Positions 1 to 7,959 of a stretch of 39,998 bases of DNA are shown one piece after another (position 1 is the stretch's first letter; every line of letters begins with the position of its first letter). The position numbers and the translations under genes were made by a program. Below the pieces are notes generated by a model that made no database searches, was not told the DNA's origin, and saw nothing but the letters and a program-made list of their open reading frames with translations. Source of the DNA: an uncultured Chloroflexota bacterium (lineage in GTDB: Bacteria > Chloroflexota > Anaerolineae > Anaerolineales > Anaerolineaceae); NCBI GenBank assembly GCA_902774215.1, contig CACYHU010000059.1, positions 1 to 39,998 on the forward strand, read 5' to 3'.

Positions 1-102
1 AATTTTGGTCTGTATAATTTTCCTTCTCAACGAAGATATGACGCTTAGCAGGATGTCCTGTTTGGACATTTTATGTGAAATCACATTACTGAAAGGCCTT
101 CT

Positions 103-567
103 TTGAACCACATTAATAATATGGAAAATAACAAAAAACTGATAGAGAAACTTGAGGATAAGCTTACGATCCGGGGAAAAAGCTCCGGATACGCAGGGCT
201 CGCTTTCATGATTCTGCTGATCCTCACATTGAATACGCTCGTTTTTCTGCGGGGACTCGGAAACATGGAAGTATCGTGGTCGCGAAATATCGGTGTAAAT
301 CTTATGGCAGGGCCTTTCTGCGCGGTTATTTATTATTGCTGCATCCATGATACCGCCGGGGTTGGTGAACAGAACGCTTTGTTTTTGTCTCTCCTGATCA
401 CAAGCGCCATCGGTATCTTCCTGTCCGGGAGCAGATGGCTTGTACAGGGGATCCCTTCGCTTGTTTTCTGGAACCGGCTTGTGAATGTGCTGCGCCTTTT
501 CAATAATTACATGATGTTGTTCATGTTCTATCTCAATTATCCCTGTGCTGAGCATCATTATTTCTAA
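103..567 (+). CDS. N-terminal membrane half of a PP2C-type phosphatase (probable 5' fragment of a frameshifted gene)
   Basis: This 154-residue reading frame starts at a TTG with a GAAAGG-like ribosome binding site 6 nt upstream; an ATG lies at 121 without a visible site. A basic N-terminus of about 28 residues is followed by three or four hydrophobic segments (roughly residues 30-50, 62-80, 92-108 and 130-150). No enzymatic motif is seen. The frame runs out in the middle of a hydrophobic helix and overlaps by 23 nt the next frame, which begins with hydrophobic helices and ends in a SpoIIE phosphatase domain. The simplest reading is one gene of about 500 codons broken by a frameshift between 515 and 567. 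Two separate overlapping membrane genes remain possible. Confidence 0.6.
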   Translation: MNHINNMENNKKLIEKLEDKLTIRGKSSGYAGLAFMILLILTLNTLVFLRGLGNMEVSWSRNIGVNLMAGPFCAVIYYCCIHDTAGVGEQNALFLSLLITSAIGIFLSGSRWLVQGIPSLVFWNRLVNVLRLFNNYMMLFMFYLNYPCAEHHYF

Positions 568-1615
568 CCTTTTTTTCCCGATCCTTTTCCGTGTAGAAAC
601 AGACGGTATTTTCCGGATAATGCCTTATTTCCCGTTTTTCATCATTCTGATTCTTCCGCTGATGCTTGGCATCAGCCTCGGGATCATCACGGCAAAATCT
701 TCAAAGAAAGATAAAGTCATTGTCGGCACATTTGTCGGTCTTCCGTTGATCGTTTTCCTTATCGATACTTTTACTTTTCAAATTTCAACCCTTGAAGCGG
801 CAATGTTCCTTTCTGCAGCAATTATTTATATTATGCTAATTAACGAACGCGGGAAAAAAATCGCTGTTACACAGACAGAGCTTCGAATTGCTTCAAACAT
901 TCAAAACGCTGTGCTGCCTCACACTTTTCCGCCGTTTCCCGAACATGATGAATTTGAACTGTATGCCATTATGGATCCGGCACGTGAAGTAGGCGGTGAT
1001 TTTTATGATTTCTTCATGACCGATGAACATCATCTTGTAACCCTGATCGCGGATGTATCTGACAAAGGGGTTCCGGCAGCATTGTTCATGATGTCAGCCA
1101 AAATCATGATCAATTACCGGGCCCGCCAGGGCGGTACACCTGCTGAGATCCTTGCTGATGTCAATGCTCACATCGCCCGGGATAATAAGACCTATATGTT
1201 TGTCACGGTTTGGATAGGGATCCTTGACCTGACAACCGGTGTATTGGCCTGTACGAATGCAGGCCATGAGTATCCGGCGATTCGCGGCTCTGACGGCATT
1301 TTCCGGATCTTCCGGGATAAGCACAGTTTGATAGTCGGGACATTATCTAATGCTAAATATAAAGATTATGAACTGATACTGAATCCGGGAGACAAGATTT
1401 TTGTCTATACGGATGGCGTGACGGATGCCAATAATCCGGCAGGAGAAAATTACGGTCTGAAACGTCTTGAAGAGGCATTGAACCGTACAGCCGATGAAAC
1501 CCCGGAAGTGATCCTGAAAAACATTCGTGCGGATATAGATGCATTTGTGAGCGGAGCCAAACAATTTGACGACATTACAATGCTTTGCCTGGAATATAAA
1601 CTGAAAACAAGGTGA
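545..1615 (+). CDS. Membrane-anchored PP2C/SpoIIE-family serine phosphatase (RsbU-like)
   Basis: Residues 1-100 contain three or four transmembrane helices, followed by a short linker and a SpoIIE-type PP2C phosphatase domain (about 115-355). Metal-binding motifs are visible: VGGDFYD (D152), IADVSDKG (D170, D173), VYTDGVTDA and QFDDITML near the C-terminus. Family members dephosphorylate anti-anti-sigma factors of the SpoIIAA/RsbV type in partner-switching pathways; the partner here is unknown and no anti-sigma gene is nearby. The frame opens at a GTG at 545 inside the end of the preceding frame, with no ribosome binding site, so an independent start is doubtful. It probably continues from the upstream membrane half through a frameshift. 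Confidence 0.85.
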   Translation: MLSIIISNLFFPILFRVETDGIFRIMPYFPFFIILILPLMLGISLGIITAKSSKKDKVIVGTFVGLPLIVFLIDTFTFQISTLEAAMFLSAAIIYIMLINERGKKIAVTQTELRIASNIQNAVLPHTFPPFPEHDEFELYAIMDPAREVGGDFYDFFMTDEHHLVTLIADVSDKGVPAALFMMSAKIMINYRARQGGTPAEILADVNAHIARDNKTYMFVTVWIGILDLTTGVLACTNAGHEYPAIRGSDGIFRIFRDKHSLIVGTLSNAKYKDYELILNPGDKIFVYTDGVTDANNPAGENYGLKRLEEALNRTADETPEVILKNIRADIDAFVSGAKQFDDITMLCLEYKLKTR

Positions 1616-1619
1616 GTTT

Positions 1620-2312
1620 ATGAAGAAAGAATTAACGTCACTTTTTTTACTGGCTGCTTTGCCGATAATAACCGCTGCTCATCAAACGAAACAGGAATTT
1701 TTCTCTTCGAAATCAACTGACGCCGATTATGAAATCACCGGCGTCAGCGGAAGGATCGACTGGAACAGGATACCGGCTCTATCTGTCAGTAATGTTTTAT
1801 GGACAAAAGATACCGGTATCCGGGCCCAGGGACAGCTTTGTTATGATGAAAAAAACCTTTACGTTCATCTGAGTGCTGCTGAAAAAGAGATCCGCGCAGA
1901 AAATACAGAGCCTCTTTCACCTGTCTTTCAGGACAGCTGCCTTGAATTTTTCTTTATGCCCGGAGATACTGGCAGCTATTTCAACTTTGAGATCAACCCC
2001 AACGGCTGTCTGCTGATCCAATTCGGTCCCGACAGGGAAAATCGCGTATACCTTGTGCGGAAAGACGCTGCCGGGTATTTTGATATCCGGACAAACAGGA
2101 CATCTGAGGGATGGGATGTGTTTTACAGGATCCCGCTTCAGTTTATTCAGCTGTTTTGTCCCGGTTATCGTTTTGAGGGTAGTTTGCGCGCAAATATATA
2201 CAAATGCGGTGATCAGACCGTGAACACACATTATTTATCATGGGCACCGATAAACCTGGAATCACCCGATTTTCACCGTCCGGAATTTTTCGGAAAAATG
2301 AAATTTGCCTGA
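1620..2312 (+). CDS. Secreted CBM9-like (carbohydrate-binding family 9-type) protein
   Basis: The protein has 230 residues with a short basic, hydrophobic N-terminus (about residues 1-20) that resembles a signal peptide. The rest reads as one beta-rich domain of the CBM9-like family: the motif DSCLEFFF followed by YFNFEINPNG, then a C-terminal segment ending FHRPEFFGKMKF, which is how these domains usually close. Such domains bind sugars or act as stand-alone extracellular domains in Clostridia and Bacteroidetes; no catalytic domain is attached. The start ATG lies 4 nt after the phosphatase stop with AAGGTGAG upstream, so the two genes are probably co-transcribed. A terminator follows at 2346. 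The ligand is unknown. Confidence 0.75.
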   Translation: MKKELTSLFLLAALPIITAAHQTKQEFFSSKSTDADYEITGVSGRIDWNRIPALSVSNVLWTKDTGIRAQGQLCYDEKNLYVHLSAAEKEIRAENTEPLSPVFQDSCLEFFFMPGDTGSYFNFEINPNGCLLIQFGPDRENRVYLVRKDAAGYFDIRTNRTSEGWDVFYRIPLQFIQLFCPGYRFEGSLRANIYKCGDQTVNTHYLSWAPINLESPDFHRPEFFGKMKFA

Positions 2313-2345
2313 GAAGGTTCCGCAGAAAAGACATTCACAACCATT

Positions 2346-2392
2346 CTTCCCGCGCCTCCAACTGAGGACAAAGGCGCGGGAAGATTCTTTTT
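2346..2392 (+). terminator. Rho-independent terminator after the CBM9-like gene
   Basis: The perfect 11-bp arms CTTCCCGCGCC (2346-2356) and GGCGCGGGAAG (2373-2383) are followed by ATTCTTTTT. It lies 33 nt past the stop codon and ends the phosphatase/CBM9 unit. From 2393 to 2541 there is no gene; an inverted repeat of 9-bp arms (2473-2481 and 2495-2503) sits just 3' of the convergent flavoprotein gene without a clear T-run. Confidence 0.85.
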
Positions 2393-2541
2393 CCACCAGC
2401 TGACACCCGATCCGCACCTGCTGCGCGGCAGCATAAACACCGGAGGAAAATTTTCTGTCTTATCAGGCTCCCTTATTCTTTGAATTGTTTTTCGAAAGAA
2501 TAACTGTCAGGTCTGAGTATAATTATTTTGATGTTTTCTTC

Positions 2542-3183
2542 TTACTGAACCGATACCAGCTCTGCTCCCAGATTATATACCATCTTTATTTCTTCCGGGA
2601 AAACAGTCTCATGGCGCTCCTTTTTGGCTTCAGGATCAAACATGGACCAGGGCCAGTCTGTTTTACTGTAATCCCTGAGCTGCAGGGTATCACCGCTGAC
2701 AAAATATTTTGTCGGGCCGACGAACCGGTCCATTGTATCCCGATAATTCTGCATCAGATTCATGGAATAAACGGCCGGAGCATTGCTGGTCATGATCAGC
2801 AGTACGGGAATAAGATGTTCGTTGCAGCAGGGTGTTTCCAGATTATAGGTCAGGTTCTGGAAGATCAGCCGTTCATAAAGTGCACGGAAAGATGCTGTCA
2901 TTTCTCCAAGATAATTAGGGGAACCAATGATCAGCCCGTCGGCATTCCTGATTGCATCCAGAACAGGAGTCAGACCGTCGCGGCACATACAGTGTCCCTT
3001 ATTTTTTTCTCTCTTGCAGCCAAAGCATGAAATACAGCCGGTATATTTTTCAAGATGGAACAAATCAAAACGCTCCACAGAGAAACCGGCAGATTCCGCG
3101 CCATTTGAAGCTGCTGTGATCAGTGTATCGGTATTCCAGCCCGTGCGGGGACCGGCATTCACCGCAATAATTCTTTTAGCCAT
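2542..3183 (-). CDS. NADPH-dependent FMN reductase / iron-sulfur flavoprotein-like (flavodoxin fold)
   Basis: This 213-residue protein has the flavodoxin-like FMN-binding fold: an N-terminal beta strand and phosphate-binding loop (NAGPRTGWNTDTL, residues 9-21) and the typical GSPNYLGEMTASFRALYERL segment that contacts the flavin. A cysteine cluster (C50, C53, C56, C65, C67) lies between them, spaced much like the compact cluster-binding motif of iron-sulfur flavoproteins. Function in electron transfer or quinone/nitro reduction is inferred from the family; the physiological partner is unknown. The ATG is preceded by a strong AGGAGG. A TATAAT-like -10 lies at 3292-3297 on this strand but its -35 box is poor. 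Monocistronic. Confidence 0.85.
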   Translation of the reverse strand: MAKRIIAVNAGPRTGWNTDTLITAASNGAESAGFSVERFDLFHLEKYTGCISCFGCKREKNKGHCMCRDGLTPVLDAIRNADGLIIGSPNYLGEMTASFRALYERLIFQNLTYNLETPCCNEHLIPVLLIMTSNAPAVYSMNLMQNYRDTMDRFVGPTKYFVSGDTLQLRDYSKTDWPWSMFDPEAKKERHETVFPEEIKMVYNLGAELVSVQ

Positions 3184-3432
3184 GATTCTTTTACCTCCTG
3201 TTTCTTTTCTTCAACCCGAGCACTGATATTAATTCATCAGCGATCATGGATACAGAACCCGGATATGATTCTTCTTTCGTAATTATCAATCATTATATCA
3301 ATTTTTTCATTATGGCAGTACCCGGGTGAACTGTCTCTCTGATACAAGGTATGTCGAACGGGAGCCTGCAGCAGATGCCTTTAATCCTTCACAGAAAACT
3401 TTCATCGCGAAAAAACAAGGAAAAATGTCAAT

Positions 3433-3460
3433 TGAATTATAGGCCGGAAATGGCTATAAT
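3433..3460 (+). promoter_or_regulatory. Sigma-A-type promoter of the flavodoxin gene
   Basis: TTGAAT (3433-3438), a 16-bp spacer and a perfect TATAAT (3455-3460), with the flavodoxin start about 50 nt downstream. The intergenic stretch 3184-3513 also holds the divergent -10 of the flavoprotein gene and nothing else that I recognise. Confidence 0.7.
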
Positions 3461-3513
3461 ACTAATCAAAGAATAAGTTTTGTATGCTTCATATCACAAA
3501 GGAGAAAATCAAA

Positions 3514-4035
3514 ATGGCTAAGACATTAATCGCATTTTTTTCAAGAGCGGATGAAAACCATTTTGGCGGTTCCATGCGCTATGTTGACGTCGGAAATACT
3601 GAAATTGCAGTGGGCAAGATCCGGGAACTGATCGATGCAGATGTTTTCAAAATCGAAATGGTGAAACCATATTCTAAAACTTATAAAGGCTGTATCGATG
3701 AAGCAAGGGCAGATCTGCGTGCCAAAGCAAGGCCGGAACTGGTTTCCATGCCGGAATCCATTGATCCCTATGATACAGTCATTCTTGCATACCCCAACTA
3801 TTGGGGAACAATGCCAATGGCAGTCTTTACCTTCCTGGAGAATTTTGATTTTACCGGAAAAACCATCCTGCCGCTCTGCACCCATGAAGGCAGCGGAATG
3901 GGAGCCAGTGAACGGGATATCCGCTCGGTTTGCCGCGGTGTAAAAGTACAGAACGGGCTCCCCATCCGCGGCAGCAATGTTGAAGAGTCAAAACCGCAGA
4001 TCGAAATATGGCTGAGGTCAAACGGACTGATCTGA
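3514..4035 (+). CDS. Flavodoxin family protein
   Basis: From the ATG at 3514 the protein has 173 residues, close to the usual flavodoxin length. An upstream in-frame start at 3484 is rejected because AAAGGAGAAA precedes 3514 with normal spacing. Visible features are the N-terminal strand TLIAFFSRA with the FMN phosphate loop, the segment YPNYWGTMPMAVFTFLE that packs on the flavin, and a C-terminal flavodoxin_4-like end. Likely role: low-potential electron carrier or FMN-dependent oxidoreductase. The stop is separated from the next ATG by one nucleotide, so it is co-transcribed and probably translationally coupled with the acetyltransferase. Confidence 0.88.
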   Translation: MAKTLIAFFSRADENHFGGSMRYVDVGNTEIAVGKIRELIDADVFKIEMVKPYSKTYKGCIDEARADLRAKARPELVSMPESIDPYDTVILAYPNYWGTMPMAVFTFLENFDFTGKTILPLCTHEGSGMGASERDIRSVCRGVKVQNGLPIRGSNVEESKPQIEIWLRSNGLI

Positions 4036-4036
4036 A

Positions 4037-4567
4037 ATGAATAACATACAGATCAGAAAATGTCTGGAATCAGAGATCGACATTACGGGAGAATTCTATG
4101 ACAGAGTTGTCCGGTGGCTGGACAACTCTGTCAATTATCCGAGATGGATCAGTCATGTGTATCCGTCGGCTGAAACCGTCAAAGCCATGACAAAAGAAGG
4201 AGCCCAATATATTTGTACAGTCGTTGAAAAAATCATCGGGGCATTCGCACTGAACACGAATCCACAGGGCTGTTATTGGAAAGGACAATGGAAGAATCCA
4301 CTGCCCGATGGTTCATATATGGTTCTGCACGCATTGGCAACAGATCCGGATATACACAGACATGGATTAGGATCAGAAATTATCCATTTTTGTATCGATA
4401 AAGCAAAATCACAAGGATATAAAGCGATCCGCCTGGATGTTGTTCCCAATAATTACCCAGCCCGGATCCTCTTTGAAAAAAATGGGTTCACGTATGCAGG
4501 TGATGTGGATCTGGAGTTGAAAATCGGGAATATCCCTTACTTTAGTCTGTATGAGCTGAATTGGTAA
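4037..4567 (+). CDS. GNAT family N-acetyltransferase
   Basis: The 176-residue protein has the GNAT fold. The acetyl-CoA pyrophosphate-binding motif RHGLGS is visible in the segment ALATDPDIHRHGLGSEIIHF, and the C-terminal motif NYPARILFEKNGFTYAGD is the usual substrate and CoA-contacting end. The substrate cannot be told from sequence. There is no clear ribosome binding site; the ATG follows the flavodoxin stop by one base, suggesting coupling. A perfect 13-bp stem-loop lies inside the coding sequence at 4100-4132, close enough to the start to affect translation. Confidence 0.88.
   Translation: MNNIQIRKCLESEIDITGEFYDRVVRWLDNSVNYPRWISHVYPSAETVKAMTKEGAQYICTVVEKIIGAFALNTNPQGCYWKGQWKNPLPDGSYMVLHALATDPDIHRHGLGSEIIHFCIDKAKSQGYKAIRLDVVPNNYPARILFEKNGFTYAGDVDLELKIGNIPYFSLYELNW
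4100..4132 (+). repeat. Perfect 13-bp inverted repeat inside the GNAT gene
   Basis: The arms GACAGAGTTGTCC (4100-4112) and GGACAACTCTGTC (4120-4132) enclose a 7-nt loop, about 64 nt after the start codon. The mRNA should form a strong hairpin here. Because it encodes ordinary residues (around RVVRWLDNSV), it may be chance, but the length of the perfect stem is unusual in coding sequence. Confidence 0.8.
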
Positions 4568-4675
4568 ACTTTGACACGGATATTAAAAAAAGCTTTTCAA
4601 CTTTCGATTTGCAGTAATGAAATAAAAACCATGATCAATTATGAAAAAGATCAGAATAAACAAGACTGCGGGAGA

Positions 4676-4709
4676 ATAAAAAAGGAGCCTGCATATTGAT
4701 GCAAGCCCC
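4676..4709 (-). terminator. Rho-independent terminator of the PlsC-like/DinB region
   Basis: Read on the minus strand, an 11-bp stem with two G-U pairs (4684-4694 with 4699-4709) is followed by a run of T's (4676-4683). It lies about 110 nt after the stop of the acyltransferase gene. The rest of 4568-4821 shows no gene. Confidence 0.75.
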
Positions 4710-4821
4710 GGAGAAATAACAAAGCGAATCGTTTTAGTCAGTGATCCATGCAGTTTAATTCTCTGAGCGGAGTCCCTGCAATCAGGAAATACGACGAAAT
4801 CTTTGAGATGAACTCTCCGGC

Positions 4822-6087
4822 TTATGAACTGAGGCTGATTTTATACAATTCTTCAGCAGCAAGCCTGGTTTTGGCGGCGATATCACCGCACTCTTTGGGA
4901 AAACAATAATATAATGCATTTGTGTCGCCGATACAGATCATATCTCCAATCTCATACCAATAATAATCGGAATAGAGACTGTATGATGCCGCGGCAGATT
5001 GTTTATAGTCAAGTCTCCCGCTGCATCCAGTCAAATGGAAACCGTCCGTATTATGGATAAGGCGGCCGTCTCCGACGAAGTAAATACTTTTGGAATCAAT
5101 CAGCATCCCAATCCTAACCGGAATATCCAGATGATATGTACCGCTTTCAATTTCTTTCCTGACCTGTTCACGCTCCCAGGCATACCAGTCAGGAATATGA
5201 TTGAAGATATCCACCCCATCTTCTGCCTGTAATGCTCCGATTTCGGTCATTTCCCATGTTTTCCCACATTTTCCGCAAATAAGCTTTGTTCCTTTTCCTG
5301 TCATTTTTCCTTCCGAAAGACAGTGCGGGCATTTATAAAGCACCCTGTTCAAGCCATCAGCGCGGAAAGATTCAGTCACACGGATATTGTTTTGCGCCTG
5401 TTCCCGAAAATAGTCGAATGAAAACAAATCTCTGAGTATTATATTGAGTTCATCCACACTTTTTTCCTTTATTTCCTCAGGTGAAAGTACATATGTCATT
5501 TTTGCGCTGACTTTTACCTTCCTCAATTGGAGCATGTTATAGAGAGGATCCCGCAAAAACGCTCCGGATGTCCTGATCATTATTACCGGAATTTTCAACA
5601 GCTTCAGCAGCTTGCCAAGTGAATCGGGCAAAGGTGTAGCTGTACCGTCAAAGCTGTAACTTGCTTCCGGATACAGCAGGATCGAATTCTGCAGATCCTT
5701 AACCGCATATACCATATCACGGACAAGTGATGTATCAAAAATGAATTTCCTTGCCGGAATGCATCCGAGATTCCTCATCAGGCTTGATTTTCCGACGAAG
5801 CCGTCTGATGTGCATACAATATTATACGGACGCGGATAAAGTATTTGTGAAGCGATCTTCAGGTCAATAAAACTGGAATGGTTCATCAGGAACAGTGCCG
5901 GTTCATTTTTTCCAAGCATCTCCATCCCCTCCTCCGTCAGGGAGAATTCAGTCGCCTTGAGATCGGGAATGCTTGCAATCTTCAGGAGGGTCCTGAAAAA
6001 CATAGATGGTCTTTTCGGCATCTGATGCTTTTCATGAGGAAGAAGAAGGACCTCTTCATATGATAAGTTCTGGCTTTTAATTTTCAT
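4822..6087 (-). CDS. PlsC-like 1-acyl-glycerol-3-phosphate acyltransferase fused to a zinc ribbon and extra C-terminal domain
   Basis: The N-terminal 230 residues match the lysophosphatidate acyltransferase superfamily: the catalytic block NHSSFID (H70-x4-D75) and the substrate block YPEASYS (139-145), with the hydrophobic segment IPVIMIRTSG later. Unusually, a treble-clef or zinc-ribbon motif follows (C253-x2-C256, C271-x2-C274), and then about 145 residues that I cannot assign. The length, 421 residues, is well above the usual 200-250 of PlsC. The role in phospholipid or glycolipid acylation is inferred; the zinc ribbon may be structural or regulatory. The ribosome binding site is weak. It lies 77 nt downstream of dinB on the same strand. 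Confidence 0.8.
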   Translation of the reverse strand: MKIKSQNLSYEEVLLLPHEKHQMPKRPSMFFRTLLKIASIPDLKATEFSLTEEGMEMLGKNEPALFLMNHSSFIDLKIASQILYPRPYNIVCTSDGFVGKSSLMRNLGCIPARKFIFDTSLVRDMVYAVKDLQNSILLYPEASYSFDGTATPLPDSLGKLLKLLKIPVIMIRTSGAFLRDPLYNMLQLRKVKVSAKMTYVLSPEEIKEKSVDELNIILRDLFSFDYFREQAQNNIRVTESFRADGLNRVLYKCPHCLSEGKMTGKGTKLICGKCGKTWEMTEIGALQAEDGVDIFNHIPDWYAWEREQVRKEIESGTYHLDIPVRIGMLIDSKSIYFVGDGRLIHNTDGFHLTGCSGRLDYKQSAAASYSLYSDYYWYEIGDMICIGDTNALYYCFPKECGDIAAKTRLAAEELYKISLSS

Positions 6088-6164
6088 GATTATATATCCC
6101 GGATTTTTCTTTTCCTTTGTAAGAAATAAATTATCTGTTCACAGACATAAAGGGAAACGGCTGT

Positions 6165-7370
6165 TCAGAGATGTTTCCGCATGTATTCAACGGTCCTGTG
6201 CAAAGTCTCCCCATGATATATCTTCTCCAGGTTTCCCGCAAAGTCGAGATGATATTTTTGCTGCAGCTCATCCAACAGCTTTTGCCGCTCTCCGCTGTTC
6301 CCTTCTGTTAAAAAATCATCAAAAGAAAGCTGCCGCACGCTGTCACCGGAGAGATTATAGATACTTGTACCGATAAGCCTTACCGGACGTTTTTCGATCC
6401 GATCAAGCATCCTAACGGATTCTTTGTAAATCGTCACAGCAGAATCACATGCGGGTACGAGTCTGGATCTGGTAAGCCCTTTCATATTGGCATATGTGAT
6501 TTTCAATGAGACACCGCCTCCGTAAAGTCCGACACGCCGGGTCCGGTTCTCTACACTCAGGGATAACAGGAAAAGGACATCTTTCAGAAATTCAAAATCA
6601 GTTACATCAGCCTGGAATGTAAGCTCACGCCCGATTGATTTTGCGTCTTCCGGACGGTACGGTTCCACTTTCCGCTTGTCAATGCCATAGGCGATCTGTG
6701 ACAGCCACCTGCCGTGTTTTCCCAGCAGTTTGACAATATCGTCTCCCCGCAGCTGTATATCCCGGACTGTATTTATACCGAAATAATGCAGTTTTTCAGC
6801 GGTTTTTTCCCCTACCGTATAGAGGACTTTCACATCCCGGTCGATGATCAGGTTTACAAAATCTTCAGGTGTCCGAATCTCGAAATAACCGTCCGGTTTC
6901 TTCTCCTCACTGGCCATCTTTGCCGCGGTTTTGGAGTACGCGACACCGACCGAACAGGTGAGTCCGACTTCGTCCAGCACTCTCTGTTTGATCAGTCTGC
7001 CTATCCGCCGTGCACCTTCCCAGTTTACGGCCTGATCCGTTACATCCAGATAAGCTTCATCCAGCGAGATCCGCTCTGAAGCTGATGCGTAAGTATTCCA
7101 GATATCGTTCAGCTGCGCGGAAACGGCTTTGTATTTTTCAAAATTCGGATGCAGGTAGATACCGCTCGGGCACAGACGGTATGCCTCTTTGATGTTCATA
7201 GCGGAATGAATGCCATATTTCCGGGCTTCGTAGTTGCAGGTGGCGACAACGCCGCGCTCGGTCGGTTTGGATCCAATGATCAGCGGTTTGCCGCGAAGAG
7301 CAGGATTGTCCCTCATTTCTACGGAAGCATAAAAAGCGTCCATGTCCACATGGATGATGATTTGATCCAT
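6165..7370 (-). CDS. dinB: DNA polymerase IV (Y-family translesion polymerase)
   Basis: From the ATG at 7370 the protein has 401 residues, typical of DinB. It starts with MDQIIIHVDMDAFYASVE, giving catalytic D9, with the second acidic pair in SISLDEAYLD-type sequence (SLDE, D104/E105). The finger motif NYEARKYGIHSAM and the helix-hairpin-helix region (TVGEKTAEKLHYFGI) are present. A QLSFDDF segment near the C-terminus resembles a beta-clamp-binding motif. A longer frame reaching 7436 is open, but its first 22 residues do not resemble the family. A TATAAT-like -10 lies at 7463-7468 on this strand; no LexA-type box was seen. Confidence 0.95.
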   Translation of the reverse strand: MDQIIIHVDMDAFYASVEMRDNPALRGKPLIIGSKPTERGVVATCNYEARKYGIHSAMNIKEAYRLCPSGIYLHPNFEKYKAVSAQLNDIWNTYASASERISLDEAYLDVTDQAVNWEGARRIGRLIKQRVLDEVGLTCSVGVAYSKTAAKMASEEKKPDGYFEIRTPEDFVNLIIDRDVKVLYTVGEKTAEKLHYFGINTVRDIQLRGDDIVKLLGKHGRWLSQIAYGIDKRKVEPYRPEDAKSIGRELTFQADVTDFEFLKDVLFLLSLSVENRTRRVGLYGGGVSLKITYANMKGLTRSRLVPACDSAVTIYKESVRMLDRIEKRPVRLIGTSIYNLSGDSVRQLSFDDFLTEGNSGERQKLLDELQQKYHLDFAGNLEKIYHGETLHRTVEYMRKHL

Positions 7371-7539
7371 TCCCGTCTGATTCTCCCTGCAGGCAACAGC
7401 AGTATGAAAGATCAATAAAAGTGATGACCCAGGCACTTATCGCTGTATGCCGGCACAAAAAGATTATAACACCTCTCCGGATATTTCAGCACATCCCTGC
7501 TCCCTCCATTTTTCATTGCACCTGCTAAAGAAAAAATAT

Positions 7540-7906
7540 GGGGTTGTCGCACATCTTTTATGGTGTACGACAGCCTTTTTCAGGAATACCATCAAAAGTA
7601 AATGCTCCGCAATGGTGGGTGGTGCCGGCGGGAGAACTTCCCGCACCAAGGAGATATTGCCGGGGCCGGTCGGGCTGATCTCAGTTACTTGCCAGCTTTG
7701 GCGTCCTTAAATATCACGAAACGGCTCATTTTTTGTTTTTGGGAATCATCTGAATAATCGTATCATCAACGGAGTGATTCAGCTGCTTATACGGGGGTGT
7801 CGGGGAACACGCGTGAGCTTGCGCGTGTTCCCCGACCGAATTACCCGGGACGCGGGAATCACTTTCGCAGGCAGATGACGCTTATTCCGCGTCCCTGCGA
7901 AGCACT
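7540..7906 (+). repeat. 370-nt structured non-coding repeat, family B, copy 1
   Basis: About 367 nt of non-coding sequence matches 20090-20461 at roughly 85% identity by eye, including an invariant 32-nt block (7751-7782). Several hairpins are predicted: a 5' stem around the GTCGCACAT motif, GGCGGGAG/CTTCCCG (about 7628-7650), a perfect 15-bp stem GTCGGGGAACACGCG (7799-7813 with 7822-7836), and GGGACGCGG pairing with CCGCGTCCC near the 3' end. No open reading frame of note is conserved between the copies. Both copies end 35-55 nt from the 3' end of a minus-strand gene. It may be a structured RNA, a non-autonomous mobile element, or a REP-like repeat. It is the only content of the gap 7371-7959 apart from the dinB -10. 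Confidence 0.85.
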
Positions 7907-7959
7907 CCCTCCCGATGCCTTTTCAAAATTATAATTGCACAATGAGTACGGTCCGCTTT

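Noticed and set aside
1-102. Promoter at the start of the window (TATAAT at 13-18) for the phosphatase genes
   Set aside because: The -35 region would fall outside the window, so it cannot be judged; a small stem (53-58 with 64-69) was also too weak to call.
2485-3030. Plus-strand frame of 181 codons
   Set aside because: Antisense to the well-supported flavoprotein gene, with no recognisable domain.
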